Source: UMGS1071 sp045638545 (GTDB lineage Bacteria > Bacillota > Clostridia > Oscillospirales > Acutalibacteraceae). From it: a stretch of 62,682 bases of DNA. The stretch lies in contig JAZUBL010000012.1 in NCBI GenBank assembly GCA_045638545.1, positions 1 through 62,682 on the forward strand. Reading direction: 5' to 3'. The notes under the pieces are model-generated. The model was given only the letters and a program-made list of their open reading frames with translations, did no database searches and was not told the DNA's origin. Positions 16,372-25,237 of this stretch are shown here, in pieces; the first letter of the stretch is position 1; the number at the start of each line of letters is the position of its first letter. The translations under genes and the position numbers were made by a program.

Positions 16372-17118
16372 TTATAATTTGGTGCCGCACTCACCGCAGA
16401 ATTTCATTCCAGGTGGGTTTTCAGCACCGCAGCTTGGACAGTTGTTCTTTACGGCGATCTTTGTGCCGCATTCGCCGCAGAACTTGAGACCCTGTGCTAC
16501 TTCGGCACCGCAGTTCGGGCATTTATTCAGGCTCAGCGGCGAACCGCAGTGGTTGCAGAATTTGCCGTCACCGGCCGGCTTGCCGCAGCTTGGGCAGATA
16601 GTGGTGCGCTTTTCGATGGAGCCTTGCCATACGGTGGCTGTTTCAGCAGCTTCGTCAATGTTGCGGCGCATGGCTTTGCTGCGGGCCTGTGCCACATAGG
16701 TGCTCTCTCTTGGTGCGCATTCAATGCAGAGGCCTTCTTCTTCATTCCAGCAGTCGGAGCAGACCCACTTGTTGCAGGCAGGGCACTTCTGGAAGTGCGG
16801 ACGGACTTCTTCCTGCGCATCGTCAAAAGCACGCTCCTGCTCTTTGCGCCATTGCGGGCTCTTGTCGTCCATACGGTCACGCATCATGTTGCCGCCGCGC
16901 TCCAGTGCCCAGCCAACGCTGCTCATTTTGCCGCCGAACAGACTGCCCAGCACACCGGCGCCGCGGCCGAAGTTTTCGGCACGCTTGCCGCTTTTATAGG
17001 TGGAAGACTCGACGAAAGTAGACTTGAAGCCGTTGTTGCAGCAGTCGCAGTGAAATTCAAACTGGAAGCCGGCATCGGTGGAAAGGTCGTCGTGATTACG
17101 GGTGAAGGAATGCAGCAT
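16372..17118 (-). CDS. Multi-zinc-ribbon protein
   Basis: 248 residues, SD AAGGAGT ahead of the ATG. The N-terminal half holds C-D-C-C and a second treble-type cluster C-P-A-C...C-S-D-C-W...C-I-E-C (about residues 112-138). The C-terminal 75 residues are three tandem double-cysteine ribbons: C-P-S-C-G-K / C-N-H-C-G-S, C-P-N-C-G-A / C-G-E-C-G-T, and C-P-S-C-G-A / C-G-E-C-G-T. A glycine-rich stretch (about 49-66) suggests membrane or lipid contact, as in proteins found with AIM24/TIGR00266 partners; an AIM24-type gene is indeed divergent at 17347. Function unknown. Confidence 0.85.
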   Translation of the reverse strand: MLHSFTRNHDDLSTDAGFQFEFHCDCCNNGFKSTFVESSTYKSGKRAENFGRGAGVLGSLFGGKMSSVGWALERGGNMMRDRMDDKSPQWRKEQERAFDDAQEEVRPHFQKCPACNKWVCSDCWNEEEGLCIECAPRESTYVAQARSKAMRRNIDEAAETATVWQGSIEKRTTICPSCGKPAGDGKFCNHCGSPLSLNKCPNCGAEVAQGLKFCGECGTKIAVKNNCPSCGAENPPGMKFCGECGTKL

Positions 17119-17258
17119 ATGATCAACTCCTTAAAAGATATGGGTATAGTAAGGGATAATACTTAATTTTATTATATAAACGGAACCGCTTTGTTTCAAT
17201 ATGGAATTTTGACGGTTTTTGTGGACAATTTATCTCACGAAGAATGTGACCGGCAATA

Positions 17259-17287
17259 TTGCGCAATGAAAGCAGCCGTGTTATAAT
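17259..17287 (+). promoter_or_regulatory. Promoter of the AIM24-type gene
   Basis: TTGCGC (17259-17264), 17-base spacer, TATAAT (17282-17287). It lies 59 bases before the ATG at 17347. Confidence 0.7.
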
Positions 17288-17346
17288 ATAAGGTACTTTT
17301 TCGATATGATTTTGTATTGAAAAGCGAAAGAAACGGAGGGATTTGT

Positions 17347-18063
17347 ATGCTGCGCTATGAAATTGAAGGCGGAAACCTGCCTGTTGTGATCTGTTATCCA
17401 TTTGAGGGACAGACAATCTGCTGCGAAGGCGGCGCCATGAGCTGGATGAGCCCTAATATGTGCATGGCAACAAATTCCGGCGGCGGCTTTAAAAAAGCCA
17501 TGGGCCGTCTTTTCTCCGGAGACTCTATTTTTCTCAACGAATATACACCGCAGCATGGTGACGGCATGATCGCCTTTGCTTCCAGTTTTCCTGGTTCTAT
17601 CATTCCGTTTGAGTTGACCCACGGAAACGGCATTATTGTGCAGAAGTCCGGTTTCCTTGCTATGGAAAAGGGTCTGGATCTTTCCATTTACTTCCAGCGC
17701 AAGCTGGGCGGCGGCTTTTTTGGCGGTGAAGGTTTCATTATGCAGCGCATCTCCGGCGAAGGCACTGCTTTTGTGGAGATCGACGGCTACTGCAAGCAGT
17801 ATGATCTGGCAGCAGGCCAAAGCATTGTTGTGGATACGGGCTATCTTGCCGCCATGAGCGACACCTGCACCATGGATATTCAAACTGTTGGCGGTGTGAA
17901 AAACACCCTGTTCGGCGGCGAAGGCCTGTTCCATTCTGTGATCACCGGTCCGGGCAGAATTTACATTCAGTCCATGCCGATCTCCAATATGGCCGGCCGA
18001 CTGGCGCCGCATCTGCCATTTGACGGCAGCAACAATAAGAGCGGTTTTAACATTAACTTTTAA
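17347..18063 (+). CDS. AIM24 / TIGR00266 family protein
   Basis: 238 residues of the tryptophan-RNA-binding-attenuator-like double beta-barrel family (AIM24, TIGR00266). Telling features are the early E-G-G-A-M-S-W-M (residues 28-35), the G-G-G-F-K-K-A-M-G-R-L-F-S-G loop, G-E-G-F-I-M-Q-R-I-S-G-E-G and the end F-G-G-E-G-L-F. The start ATG 17347 has ACGGAGGG six bases upstream; the frame is open ten codons further but without an SD. Bacterial members often sit beside zinc-ribbon proteins, as here. Biochemical role unproven; membrane or phospholipid association has been suggested. Confidence 0.88.
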   Translation: MLRYEIEGGNLPVVICYPFEGQTICCEGGAMSWMSPNMCMATNSGGGFKKAMGRLFSGDSIFLNEYTPQHGDGMIAFASSFPGSIIPFELTHGNGIIVQKSGFLAMEKGLDLSIYFQRKLGGGFFGGEGFIMQRISGEGTAFVEIDGYCKQYDLAAGQSIVVDTGYLAAMSDTCTMDIQTVGGVKNTLFGGEGLFHSVITGPGRIYIQSMPISNMAGRLAPHLPFDGSNNKSGFNINF

Positions 18064-18075
18064 GAAGGCGACAAT

Positions 18076-18591
18076 ATGAAATGCAAAAAATGCTGGATCG
18101 CAGCAGCGATCCTCTGTGCGGTAATGGGATGCACTGCCCTTGCAGGCTGCGGCGGCGAGACAACACCGTCTGTGCCGGACAGCGGGGAGCCTATTGCCAG
18201 CCAGGCGGCAGCTGCACCAACAGCGGCAGAGCTTGCCGGTACCTATCAGTGGTATGAGATGGAGTATCAGGGCAAAGTTTATACCACCGAGCAGATTGTG
18301 CAGGAGATGACAAAGGACACCAATCCGTTTGGCCTTGACCACATTGCGGAAGGCGACGTACAGGCTTCTCTTGCTCAGGCCAATGCAGACGGTATCATTC
18401 TTTATGAGGACGGCACCGGAGAGATCCGGCTGCAGTTTCTGACAGACGGTACCTCCATCTGCACATGGGAGATGGAGGACGACAATCTGGTACTCTGGAA
18501 TTTTGGCGGTACCTCTGCAATTTATGCGCCGATGGAAGATAATGTGATCACGCTGAATCTTTCTGATATGGTGCTGAAATTTAAAAAGTAA
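18076..18591 (+). CDS. Small lipoprotein, paralogue A
   Basis: 171 residues with a lipoprotein signal peptide: M-K-C-K-K-C-W, a hydrophobic core and the lipobox L-A-G-C-G-G, so the mature protein is anchored at Cys25. The mature part is a short low-complexity linker, then a region with A-G-T-Y-Q-W-Y and repeated beta-type strands ending in I-T-L-N-L-S, reminiscent of small calycin-like lipoprotein domains. It lies 12 bases after the AIM24-type gene and 75 bases before a sister gene; the first 20 residues of the two are nearly identical. Function unknown. Confidence 0.8.
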   Translation: MKCKKCWIAAAILCAVMGCTALAGCGGETTPSVPDSGEPIASQAAAAPTAAELAGTYQWYEMEYQGKVYTTEQIVQEMTKDTNPFGLDHIAEGDVQASLAQANADGIILYEDGTGEIRLQFLTDGTSICTWEMEDDNLVLWNFGGTSAIYAPMEDNVITLNLSDMVLKFKK

Positions 18592-18666
18592 TTACAGAAC
18601 AGAATTTACGGAAACAGCGGCAGCTGGCCGATGTTTTCCTGATGATAAATTGAGGAGTGAACAATT

Positions 18667-19239
18667 ATGAAGTGTAAGAGATGCTGGATCGCAGCGGCGA
18701 TCCTCTGTGCAACAATGGCCTGTGTTGGCCTTGCAGGCTGCGGCGGCGGTTCCACACCGGTGGATCCGGCTCCGGTTACAAGCCAGACAACTTCCACCGG
18801 CGAGGTTGTAAGCCAGATTACCATGAACGGTCAGGAAGGCTCTGCCTCTCAGCCTGCAGAGCTGGTTGGCACTTACTACTGGACAAGACTGTCCAACGAC
18901 GGCAAGAAGAGCTTCCACACCATTGAAGAGCTGCTGGTTGTTATGCAGTCCGATCCAAACGATCCAAACTACATTCCATCCGATCAGGTAGACGCAGTTC
19001 GCCAGCAGATGGAAAACAGCTGCATTGAGCTGAAGGCAGACGGCACCGGCACCATCAGTGACGGTAAGGGTAAGGTAACACAGCTCCTCTGGTCTGTGTC
19101 TGAGAATAATATTATTTTCCGCAATCCGGCAGCACCAAGCGCTGAAACTGATATTTACGCAGAACTGGACCGCGAGAATCACACCATTGTTATTGATTCC
19201 ACAGGCGAAGGCACCATCTATTTTGAATATACAAAATAA
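18667..19239 (+). CDS. Small lipoprotein, paralogue B
   Basis: 190 residues; sister of the preceding gene. The signal peptide (M-K-C-K-R-C-W, lipobox L-A-G-C-G-G) matches it almost base for base, including the unusual pair of cysteines before the hydrophobic core. Mature parts are alignable but much more diverged: G-T-Y-Y-W-T-R-L, an E-E-L/E-Q-I stretch, D-G-T-G-x-I, then beta-rich end. This suggests tandem duplication with conservation only of the export signal. It sits 40 bases before ilvD, but no link to amino-acid synthesis is apparent. Confidence 0.8.
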   Translation: MKCKRCWIAAAILCATMACVGLAGCGGGSTPVDPAPVTSQTTSTGEVVSQITMNGQEGSASQPAELVGTYYWTRLSNDGKKSFHTIEELLVVMQSDPNDPNYIPSDQVDAVRQQMENSCIELKADGTGTISDGKGKVTQLLWSVSENNIIFRNPAAPSAETDIYAELDRENHTIVIDSTGEGTIYFEYTK

Positions 19240-19279
19240 GAATTTTTTATAAAGCAAAAGATTAGGAAGTGAATTTATC

Positions 19280-20935
19280 ATGAGAAGTGATGTTTTAAAG
19301 AGCGGCGCAATCCGTGCACCACAGCGTTCTCTGCTCCGTGCACTGGGCCTTTCCGATAAAGAACTGGAGCGTCCGTTTATCGGCGTTGTATGCTCCAAGA
19401 GCGACTATATCCCTGGCCACAAGCACCTGGGCGAAATTGCAGAGGCTGTTAAGGCAGGCATTCGCAACGCAGGCGGCGTACCATTTGAGTTTGAGACTAT
19501 CGGCGTATGCGACGGCCTTGCAATGGGCCACAACGGTATGAAGTACTCTCTGGCATCCCGCGAGCTGATTGCAGACTCCGTTGAAGTTATGCTGACAGCT
19601 CATCCACTGGACGCTGTTGTATTCATTCCAAACTGCGACAAGATCGTGCCTGGCATGATGCTGGCAGCATGCCGCCTGAACCTGCCAAGTATTTTTGTCA
19701 GCGGCGGCCCAATGCTCCCTGGCCAGTATAAGGGTGTTCGTTTCGGTCTCTCTGAGATGTTCGAAACAGTTGGCAGCCACGCAGCAGGCAAAATCACAGA
19801 CGCTGAACTGCTGGGCTATGAAAAGGCAGCCTGCCCAACCTGCGGCTCCTGCTCCGGCATGTACACTGCAAACTCCATGAACTGCCTGACAGAGGCAATC
19901 GGTATGGCTCTCCCAGGCAACGGCAGCATTCCTGCTGTAATGTCTGCACGCGTTGCCCTGGCAAAGCAGGCTGGCGAGCGCATCATGGATCTGCTCCGTG
20001 AAGATATCCGTCCAAGAGATATCCTCACAAGAGAAGCATTTGAAAACGCACTGAGCTGCGACATGGCACTGGGCTGCTCCAGCAACACTGTGCTCCACCT
20101 GCTGGCAATTGCACACGAAGCAGGCGCAGATGTAACGATCGATACTATGGACGAAGTAAGCCGCAACACTCCACAGCTGTGCAAGCTGAACCCTGCAAGC
20201 CAGGTATTCATCACCGACCTGAACGACGTTGGCGGTATTCCTGCAGTAATGAAGGAGCTGGCAAAGGGCGGCCACATTCACGAGGGTGCCCTCACTGTAT
20301 GCGGCACTGTTGCTGACAGAATTGCAGCTGCACCGGATGCAGACGGCGACACCATCCGCACACTGGATAACCCATTCCGCAAGGACGGCGGTATTGCAGT
20401 GCTGAAGGGCAACATGGCACTGGACGGCGCTGTTGTAAAGCAAGGCGCAGTTGCTCCTGAAATGATGGTGCACAGCGGCCCTGCAAAGTGCTTCGACTGT
20501 GAAGAAGATGCATCTGAGGCAATCCTCGGCGGCAAGATCCAGGCAGGCGACGTTGTTGTCATCCGTTACGAAGGCCCTAAGGGCGGCCCTGGCATGAGAG
20601 AAATGCTCCAGCCAACTGCTTCCATCACCGGTATGGGTCTCGGTTCCAGCGTTGCACTGATCACTGACGGTCGTTTCTCCGGCGCGACAAGAGGCGCTTC
20701 CATCGGTCACGTTGCACCGGAAGCTGCTGTTGGCGGCCTGATCGCATTCATCGAAGACGGTGACATTATCGACATCAACATCCCAGAGCGCAGCCTGTCT
20801 GTACGCATCAGCGACGAAGAACTGGCAAAGCGCAAGGCAAACTGGAAAGCTCCGGAAAAGGAACTGACCGGCTACCTGAAGCGCTACGCAAAGATGGTAC
20901 AGTCCAGCGCAGTTGGTGCAGTGTTTACTGACTGA
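19280..20935 (+). CDS. ilvD: Dihydroxy-acid dehydratase
   Basis: Dehydrates 2,3-dihydroxy-isovalerate and -methylvalerate to the 2-oxoacids of valine/leucine and isoleucine; Fe-S enzyme. 551 residues, standard length. Visible: P-N-C-D-K-I-V-P-G-M, the C-P-T-C-G-S-C-S-G-M-Y-T-A-N-S-M-N cluster/Mg loop, G-P-A-K-C-F-D, and the C-terminal G-R-F-S-G-A-T-R-G. The SD is AGGAAG upstream of the ATG. No T-box lies in front of it, so its control differs from that of the LeuA-like operon. Ends at a strong terminator. Confidence 0.96.
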   Translation: MRSDVLKSGAIRAPQRSLLRALGLSDKELERPFIGVVCSKSDYIPGHKHLGEIAEAVKAGIRNAGGVPFEFETIGVCDGLAMGHNGMKYSLASRELIADSVEVMLTAHPLDAVVFIPNCDKIVPGMMLAACRLNLPSIFVSGGPMLPGQYKGVRFGLSEMFETVGSHAAGKITDAELLGYEKAACPTCGSCSGMYTANSMNCLTEAIGMALPGNGSIPAVMSARVALAKQAGERIMDLLREDIRPRDILTREAFENALSCDMALGCSSNTVLHLLAIAHEAGADVTIDTMDEVSRNTPQLCKLNPASQVFITDLNDVGGIPAVMKELAKGGHIHEGALTVCGTVADRIAAAPDADGDTIRTLDNPFRKDGGIAVLKGNMALDGAVVKQGAVAPEMMVHSGPAKCFDCEEDASEAILGGKIQAGDVVVIRYEGPKGGPGMREMLQPTASITGMGLGSSVALITDGRFSGATRGASIGHVAPEAAVGGLIAFIEDGDIIDINIPERSLSVRISDEELAKRKANWKAPEKELTGYLKRYAKMVQSSAVGAVFTD

Positions 20936-20959
20936 TTACGATAACCACATAATATAAAA

Positions 20960-20997
20960 AAAGGACACCTGACGGTATTGTCGGGTGTCCTTTTTGT
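20960..20997 (+). terminator. Terminator of ilvD
   Basis: GGACACCTGAC / GTCGGGTGTCC (20963-20990) followed by TTTTTGTTTTC. Confidence 0.9.
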
Positions 20998-21139
20998 TTT
21001 CTGAAGGATGATTCTGTAACCGTAGAGATGGCCATCGGTCGTTCGGTAATATATGACGAATCGTTTAAAGTGAAACACAAATAATTTGCTTTCATTTGTG
21101 TCACGACGCGAAACGCAGGAACGCACTTCATGCCGAGTG

Positions 21140-21425
21140 TCTTTTCTGTCTTGCCACAGAAAAGGCACAAAAAGAAGGCAAATAAGGGCGCTGCCCTTAT
21201 TAATCCCGCCAAAGAGGGGCTCTGCCCCTACGTTGGATTACCCTGGCGCCTCTCGCAGAAAATTTTCACTGGTATCGTTCGAATTCATACAGCACGCCCT
21301 GTGGGCGCACAGAATGAATTCGAGGCAAAGTCTCCCTTTACACAAGGGAAGTTTTGGTTTGCAAAAAGAAAAAACCTCCCCTTGAGGGGAGGTGGTTGAG
21401 CGCAGCGAAACCGGTGGGGGCATTG
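21140..21425. repeat. Intergenic cluster of inverted repeats (REP-like)
   Basis: From 20998 to 21443 there is no convincing gene. The stretch is a chain of palindromes: AATAAGGGCGCTGCCCTTATT (21182), AGGGGCTCTGCCCCT (21214), a GAATTC...GAATTC-bounded hairpin around GCCCTGTGGGCGC (21280-21325), CCCTTTACACAAGGG (21333) and ACCTCCCCTTGAGGGGAGGT (21374), then GAGCGCAGCGAAACCGG. Related modules occur at 3940 and 27700. An open frame of 89 codons across it is a by-product of the repeats. Confidence 0.55.
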
Positions 21426-21443
21426 CCCGCCGGCGCTTGCCGG

Positions 21444-22469
21444 CTAAACTTTTGGTGCTTCAGCGGCAAAGTCGGTGAAGGACTTTGGCGCCAGGTCTTC
21501 GTCTTTGTTCACTTCGATGATCTCCTGAACCAGCGCCACCAGTTCGTCAAAGGTTTCCAGGTAACCGCCCCGGCGGCGGAAGTCTGCCGCGCCGCGGAGA
21601 CCCTTTACATACCAGCCTACGTGCTTTCTTGCTTCGCGCATACCAATGTACTCGCCCTTGCACTGGCACAGCTTCTGGATGTGCTCCAGCATGACCAGCA
21701 TTCTGGCGGAGAGGACTGGCGGCGGCAGGATGGTGCAGCTGTTCTGTGTGTACGCGTTGATCTGAGAGAAGATCCATGGGTTGCCCAGCGCGCCGCGTCC
21801 AACCATAACAAGGTCGCACTTTGTTTCTTCCAGCATTCTGGCGGCATCCTGCGCGGAGTACACGTCGCCATTGCCGATAACAGGAATGGATACGCTTTCC
21901 TTTACCTGGCGGATGATATCCCAGTCAGCCGGTGGGGAGTACATTTCATCTCTTGTGCGGCCGTGAACACAGATGGCGTCAGCGCCGGCCTGTTCGCAGA
22001 TTTTTGCAACCTCCAGCACGTTAACGGTGTCTTTGCTCCAGCCTTTGCGCATTTTTACAGTCAGCGGCAGGTCAGTTGCCTTGCGCACTGCTGCTACAAT
22101 TTCACCGCAGAGCTGCGGGTTTCTCATCAGCGCACTGCCGCTGCCGGAGTTAACGATCTTCGGTGCCGGGCAGCCCATGTTGATGTCAATGGCATCCGGG
22201 TGGAATGCTTCTGCCTTTACGGCTGCCTGTGCCATGATTTCCGGATCGTCGCCGAAAATCTGAATGGCGCATGGATGCTCCAGCTCAGAGAGAGTCATCA
22301 GCTCCGCAGATCGTCTGTCCTGAAACTGCAGCGCTTTGGAGCTGACCATCTCAGAGATTACATAGGCGGCGCCGAATCGGCGGCAGATTTCGCGGAATGG
22401 CAGGTCTGTAACGCCGGCCATTGGCGCCAGCACCGCTTTTCCTTCAATTGTCAGATTTCTGATTTTCAA
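21444..22469 (-). CDS. dus: tRNA-dihydrouridine synthase
   Basis: Flavin enzyme reducing uridine in the tRNA D-loop. 341 residues from TTG 22469, chosen because AGAGGAA lies six bases upstream; the open frame extends 22 codons more without an SD. Hallmarks: A-P-M-A-G-V-T-D-L-P-F-R near the start, I-D-I-N-M-G-C-P-A-P-K, catalytic-site V-K-M-R-K-G-W, C-V-H-G-R-T-R and G-N-G-D-V. The loop cysteine of M-G-C-P, the proton donor of the family, is present. The DusB-type pattern is likely. Convergent with ilvD, divergent from polA. Confidence 0.93.
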   Translation of the reverse strand: MKIRNLTIEGKAVLAPMAGVTDLPFREICRRFGAAYVISEMVSSKALQFQDRRSAELMTLSELEHPCAIQIFGDDPEIMAQAAVKAEAFHPDAIDINMGCPAPKIVNSGSGSALMRNPQLCGEIVAAVRKATDLPLTVKMRKGWSKDTVNVLEVAKICEQAGADAICVHGRTRDEMYSPPADWDIIRQVKESVSIPVIGNGDVYSAQDAARMLEETKCDLVMVGRGALGNPWIFSQINAYTQNSCTILPPPVLSARMLVMLEHIQKLCQCKGEYIGMREARKHVGWYVKGLRGAADFRRRGGYLETFDELVALVQEIIEVNKDEDLAPKSFTDFAAEAPKV

Positions 22470-22617
22470 AGCAGATTCCTCTTTCTTTCCTGATAATTTA
22501 CAGATTAGTATACCACACCTTGGCGAAAAAGGCACGACGAAATTTTGCCGCCGCCGTTCCTTTCTATTGTGAATTGTGGTAAAATAAAACTAACTATATC
22601 GCAATGGAGGGGTTTCC

Positions 22618-25224
22618 ATGAAATTGCTGGTTCTGGACGGCAACAGTATTGTGAATCGGGCGTTTTACGGCATCCGTCTGCTTACTACGCAGAACGGTCT
22701 GTATACCAACGCCATCTATGGTTTTTTAACCATGCTTCAGAAAATGATGGATGAGGAAAAACCGGACTGCGTTGCCATCGCCTTTGATATGCGTGCGCCA
22801 ACGTTCCGCCACAAAGCTTATGCCGGTTACAAGGCCACCCGCAAAGGAATGCCGGAAGAGCTTGCCGTGCAGATGCCGCTGCTGAAAGATCTGCTGCGTT
22901 ATCTTGGCTACACACTGGTAGAATGTGAAGGCTACGAAGCGGACGACATTCTGGGCACACTGGCAGAACAGTGCAGAAAAACCGGTAACGACTGCGTCAT
23001 TGCAACAGGTGACCGCGACAGCCTGCAGCTGGTTGGCGGCACTGTCAGCGTGCGTCTTGCCGTTACAAAGTTTGGTCAGCCGCAGGTGACCATTTACGAT
23101 GAGGCGAAGATTCAGGAAGAGTACGGTGTTGCACCAATACAGCTGATCGACATCAAAGCGCTGATGGGCGACAGCTCCGACAATATTCCGGGTGTTGCCG
23201 GCATCGGTCAGAAGGGCGCCGGCGACCTGATTCAGAAATACGGTTCCATCCGCTACATCTATGATAATCTGGAAACACTGGACCTGAAACCGGCCATGCT
23301 GAAAAAGCTGACAAACGGCAAAGAGGACGCCTTCCTCAGCTATGATCTGGGTAAGATCTGTCTGGAAGCGCCGATTCCGGTAGAGATGGACCACTATGCG
23401 ATTCAGCCGATGGACCGCCAGAAAACAGCAGAACTGATGACCCAGCTGGAACTGTTCAAGCTGATGGAGAAAATGGGCCTCAGCGCCAGCGAGCAGGCAC
23501 CGGAAGAAGCAGGGACTATTACAACCAACGTTATCGAGTGGTGCAGTGACAGCACCGCGCTCCTTGCAGAACTGAAAACAGCAGGGGAAGCTTACTTTGT
23601 CAGCGAGTATGCAAAGGACGGCAGTGTCAGCGCCATGGCGTTCTGTCAGAGGGAAAAGATCGCCTTCCTGCAGCCGGATAAAGAATTTCTGGAGAAACTT
23701 TTTACCGATGGGGAAATTTTGACCCATACCCACGACACCAAGCCTCTTTACAAGGCGCTGGACAAGCTGAACATCCAGCCGGTCATCTGCCGCATGGATA
23801 CCATGCTGGCCGGCTATCTGCTGAATCCATCTGCCAATGAATATACCATGGACAGACTGTGTGCATTATACAATGCTGCAGGCTGCATGGTGACAGAAGA
23901 TGGATTGTCGGAGGACAAGCGTGACTTTGCGCTGCTGCTGACAGATGCAGGCAGAATCCGCGGCCTTGCAGATGTGCTGGAGCAGGAAATTGCAAAAAAT
24001 AATCAGGGCGAGCTGCTGCGCACCATTGAGCTGCCATTGGCGCTGGTGCTGGCAAGAATGGAGAACATCGGTTTTGCGGTGGACGGCAAAGCACTGGAAG
24101 ATTACGGCGAGGAGCTGCAGAAAGAAGTAGATCGTCTGCAGGCAGAGATTTACACACAGGCCGGCAAAGAGTTTAACATCAATTCGCCAAAACAGTTGGG
24201 CCTTGTGCTGTTTGAAGACCTGATGCTGCCGGCCGGCAAAAAGACAAAGAGCGGTTACTCTACCAGCGCAGAGGTGCTGGAAGGCCTCCGTTACGATCAC
24301 CCGATTGTGGAAAACATTCTCCAGTACCGCACAGTAGCAAAGCTGAAGTCCACTTACTGCGAGGGTCTGCTGAAGGAAATTGCAGCTGACGGCCGCATCC
24401 ACTCCAGCTTTAATCAGGCAGAAACAAGAACAGGCCGTATCAGCTCCACAGAGCCGAACCTGCAGAATATCCCTGTCCGTACAGAGATGGGCAGAGAACT
24501 GCGTCGATTCTTCTCTGCAGAAGAAGGCAAAGTGCTCATCGATGCCGACTACTCGCAGATTGAACTGCGTGTGCTGGCACACGTTGCTAATGACAAAGCC
24601 ATGGCAGATGCTTTTATCAACGATGAGGATATCCACACCAGCACAGCGGCGCAGGTGTTTAATTTGCCGGAGGCTATGGTGACACCAATGATGCGAAGCC
24701 GCGCAAAGGCCGTTAACTTCGGTATCGTGTACGGTATCGGTGCGTTCTCTCTGGCAAAGGATATCGGTGTTACAAGAAAAGAAGCCGACAACTATATCAA
24801 GGCTTATCTGGCGCATTTCAGCGGTGTACGCGATTATATGGAAACCGTTGTGGAGCAGGCAGCAGAACAGGGCTATGTGGAAACCATTTTTGGCCGCAGA
24901 CGCTACCTGCCGGAGCTGACTTCCTCTAATTTCAATCTGCGCAGCTTTGGTCAGCGTGTTGCAAGAAATATGCCGATTCAGGGCACAGCGGCAGATATTA
25001 TTAAAATTGCCATGATCCGCGTGGAGGAACGCCTCCGCCGGGAAAATATGGAAACAAGACTGATCCTGCAGGTACACGACGAACTGATTGTAGAAGCGCC
25101 GATTGCAGAGCAGGAGCAGGCAAAACGAATTCTGGAGGAGGAAATGGCGGCAGCTGTTTCTCTCTCTGTACCGATGGTTGCAGAAGCAAACATTGGCAAA
25201 ACATGGTACGATGCCAAAGGCTGA
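22618..25224 (+). CDS. polA: DNA polymerase I
   Basis: 868 residues. About 1-290: 5'-3' flap exonuclease (D-G-N-S-I-V-N-R-A-F, Y-E-A-D-D-I-L-G-T-L, T-G-D-R-D-S-L-Q, G-D-S-S-D-N-I-P-G-V). About 300-480: a 3'-5' exonuclease-like domain whose Exo I site lacks the usual D-x-E (F-V-S-E-Y-A), so proofreading is probably absent, as in Bacillus and Thermus Pol I. About 490-868: polymerase domain with motif A D-A-D-Y-S-Q-I-E-L-R, motif B R-S-R-A-K-A-V-N-F-G-I-V-Y-G and motif C V-H-D-E-L. SD GGAGGGG. Roles in Okazaki processing and repair. Confidence 0.96.
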   Translation: MKLLVLDGNSIVNRAFYGIRLLTTQNGLYTNAIYGFLTMLQKMMDEEKPDCVAIAFDMRAPTFRHKAYAGYKATRKGMPEELAVQMPLLKDLLRYLGYTLVECEGYEADDILGTLAEQCRKTGNDCVIATGDRDSLQLVGGTVSVRLAVTKFGQPQVTIYDEAKIQEEYGVAPIQLIDIKALMGDSSDNIPGVAGIGQKGAGDLIQKYGSIRYIYDNLETLDLKPAMLKKLTNGKEDAFLSYDLGKICLEAPIPVEMDHYAIQPMDRQKTAELMTQLELFKLMEKMGLSASEQAPEEAGTITTNVIEWCSDSTALLAELKTAGEAYFVSEYAKDGSVSAMAFCQREKIAFLQPDKEFLEKLFTDGEILTHTHDTKPLYKALDKLNIQPVICRMDTMLAGYLLNPSANEYTMDRLCALYNAAGCMVTEDGLSEDKRDFALLLTDAGRIRGLADVLEQEIAKNNQGELLRTIELPLALVLARMENIGFAVDGKALEDYGEELQKEVDRLQAEIYTQAGKEFNINSPKQLGLVLFEDLMLPAGKKTKSGYSTSAEVLEGLRYDHPIVENILQYRTVAKLKSTYCEGLLKEIAADGRIHSSFNQAETRTGRISSTEPNLQNIPVRTEMGRELRRFFSAEEGKVLIDADYSQIELRVLAHVANDKAMADAFINDEDIHTSTAAQVFNLPEAMVTPMMRSRAKAVNFGIVYGIGAFSLAKDIGVTRKEADNYIKAYLAHFSGVRDYMETVVEQAAEQGYVETIFGRRRYLPELTSSNFNLRSFGQRVARNMPIQGTAADIIKIAMIRVEERLRRENMETRLILQVHDELIVEAPIAEQEQAKRILEEEMAAAVSLSVPMVAEANIGKTWYDAKG

Positions 25225-25237
25225 CGGAGGTGACAGC

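Noticed and set aside
21130..21399. Possible 89-residue protein after ilvD
   Set aside because: It is a translation of a palindrome cluster, with no SD and no domain.
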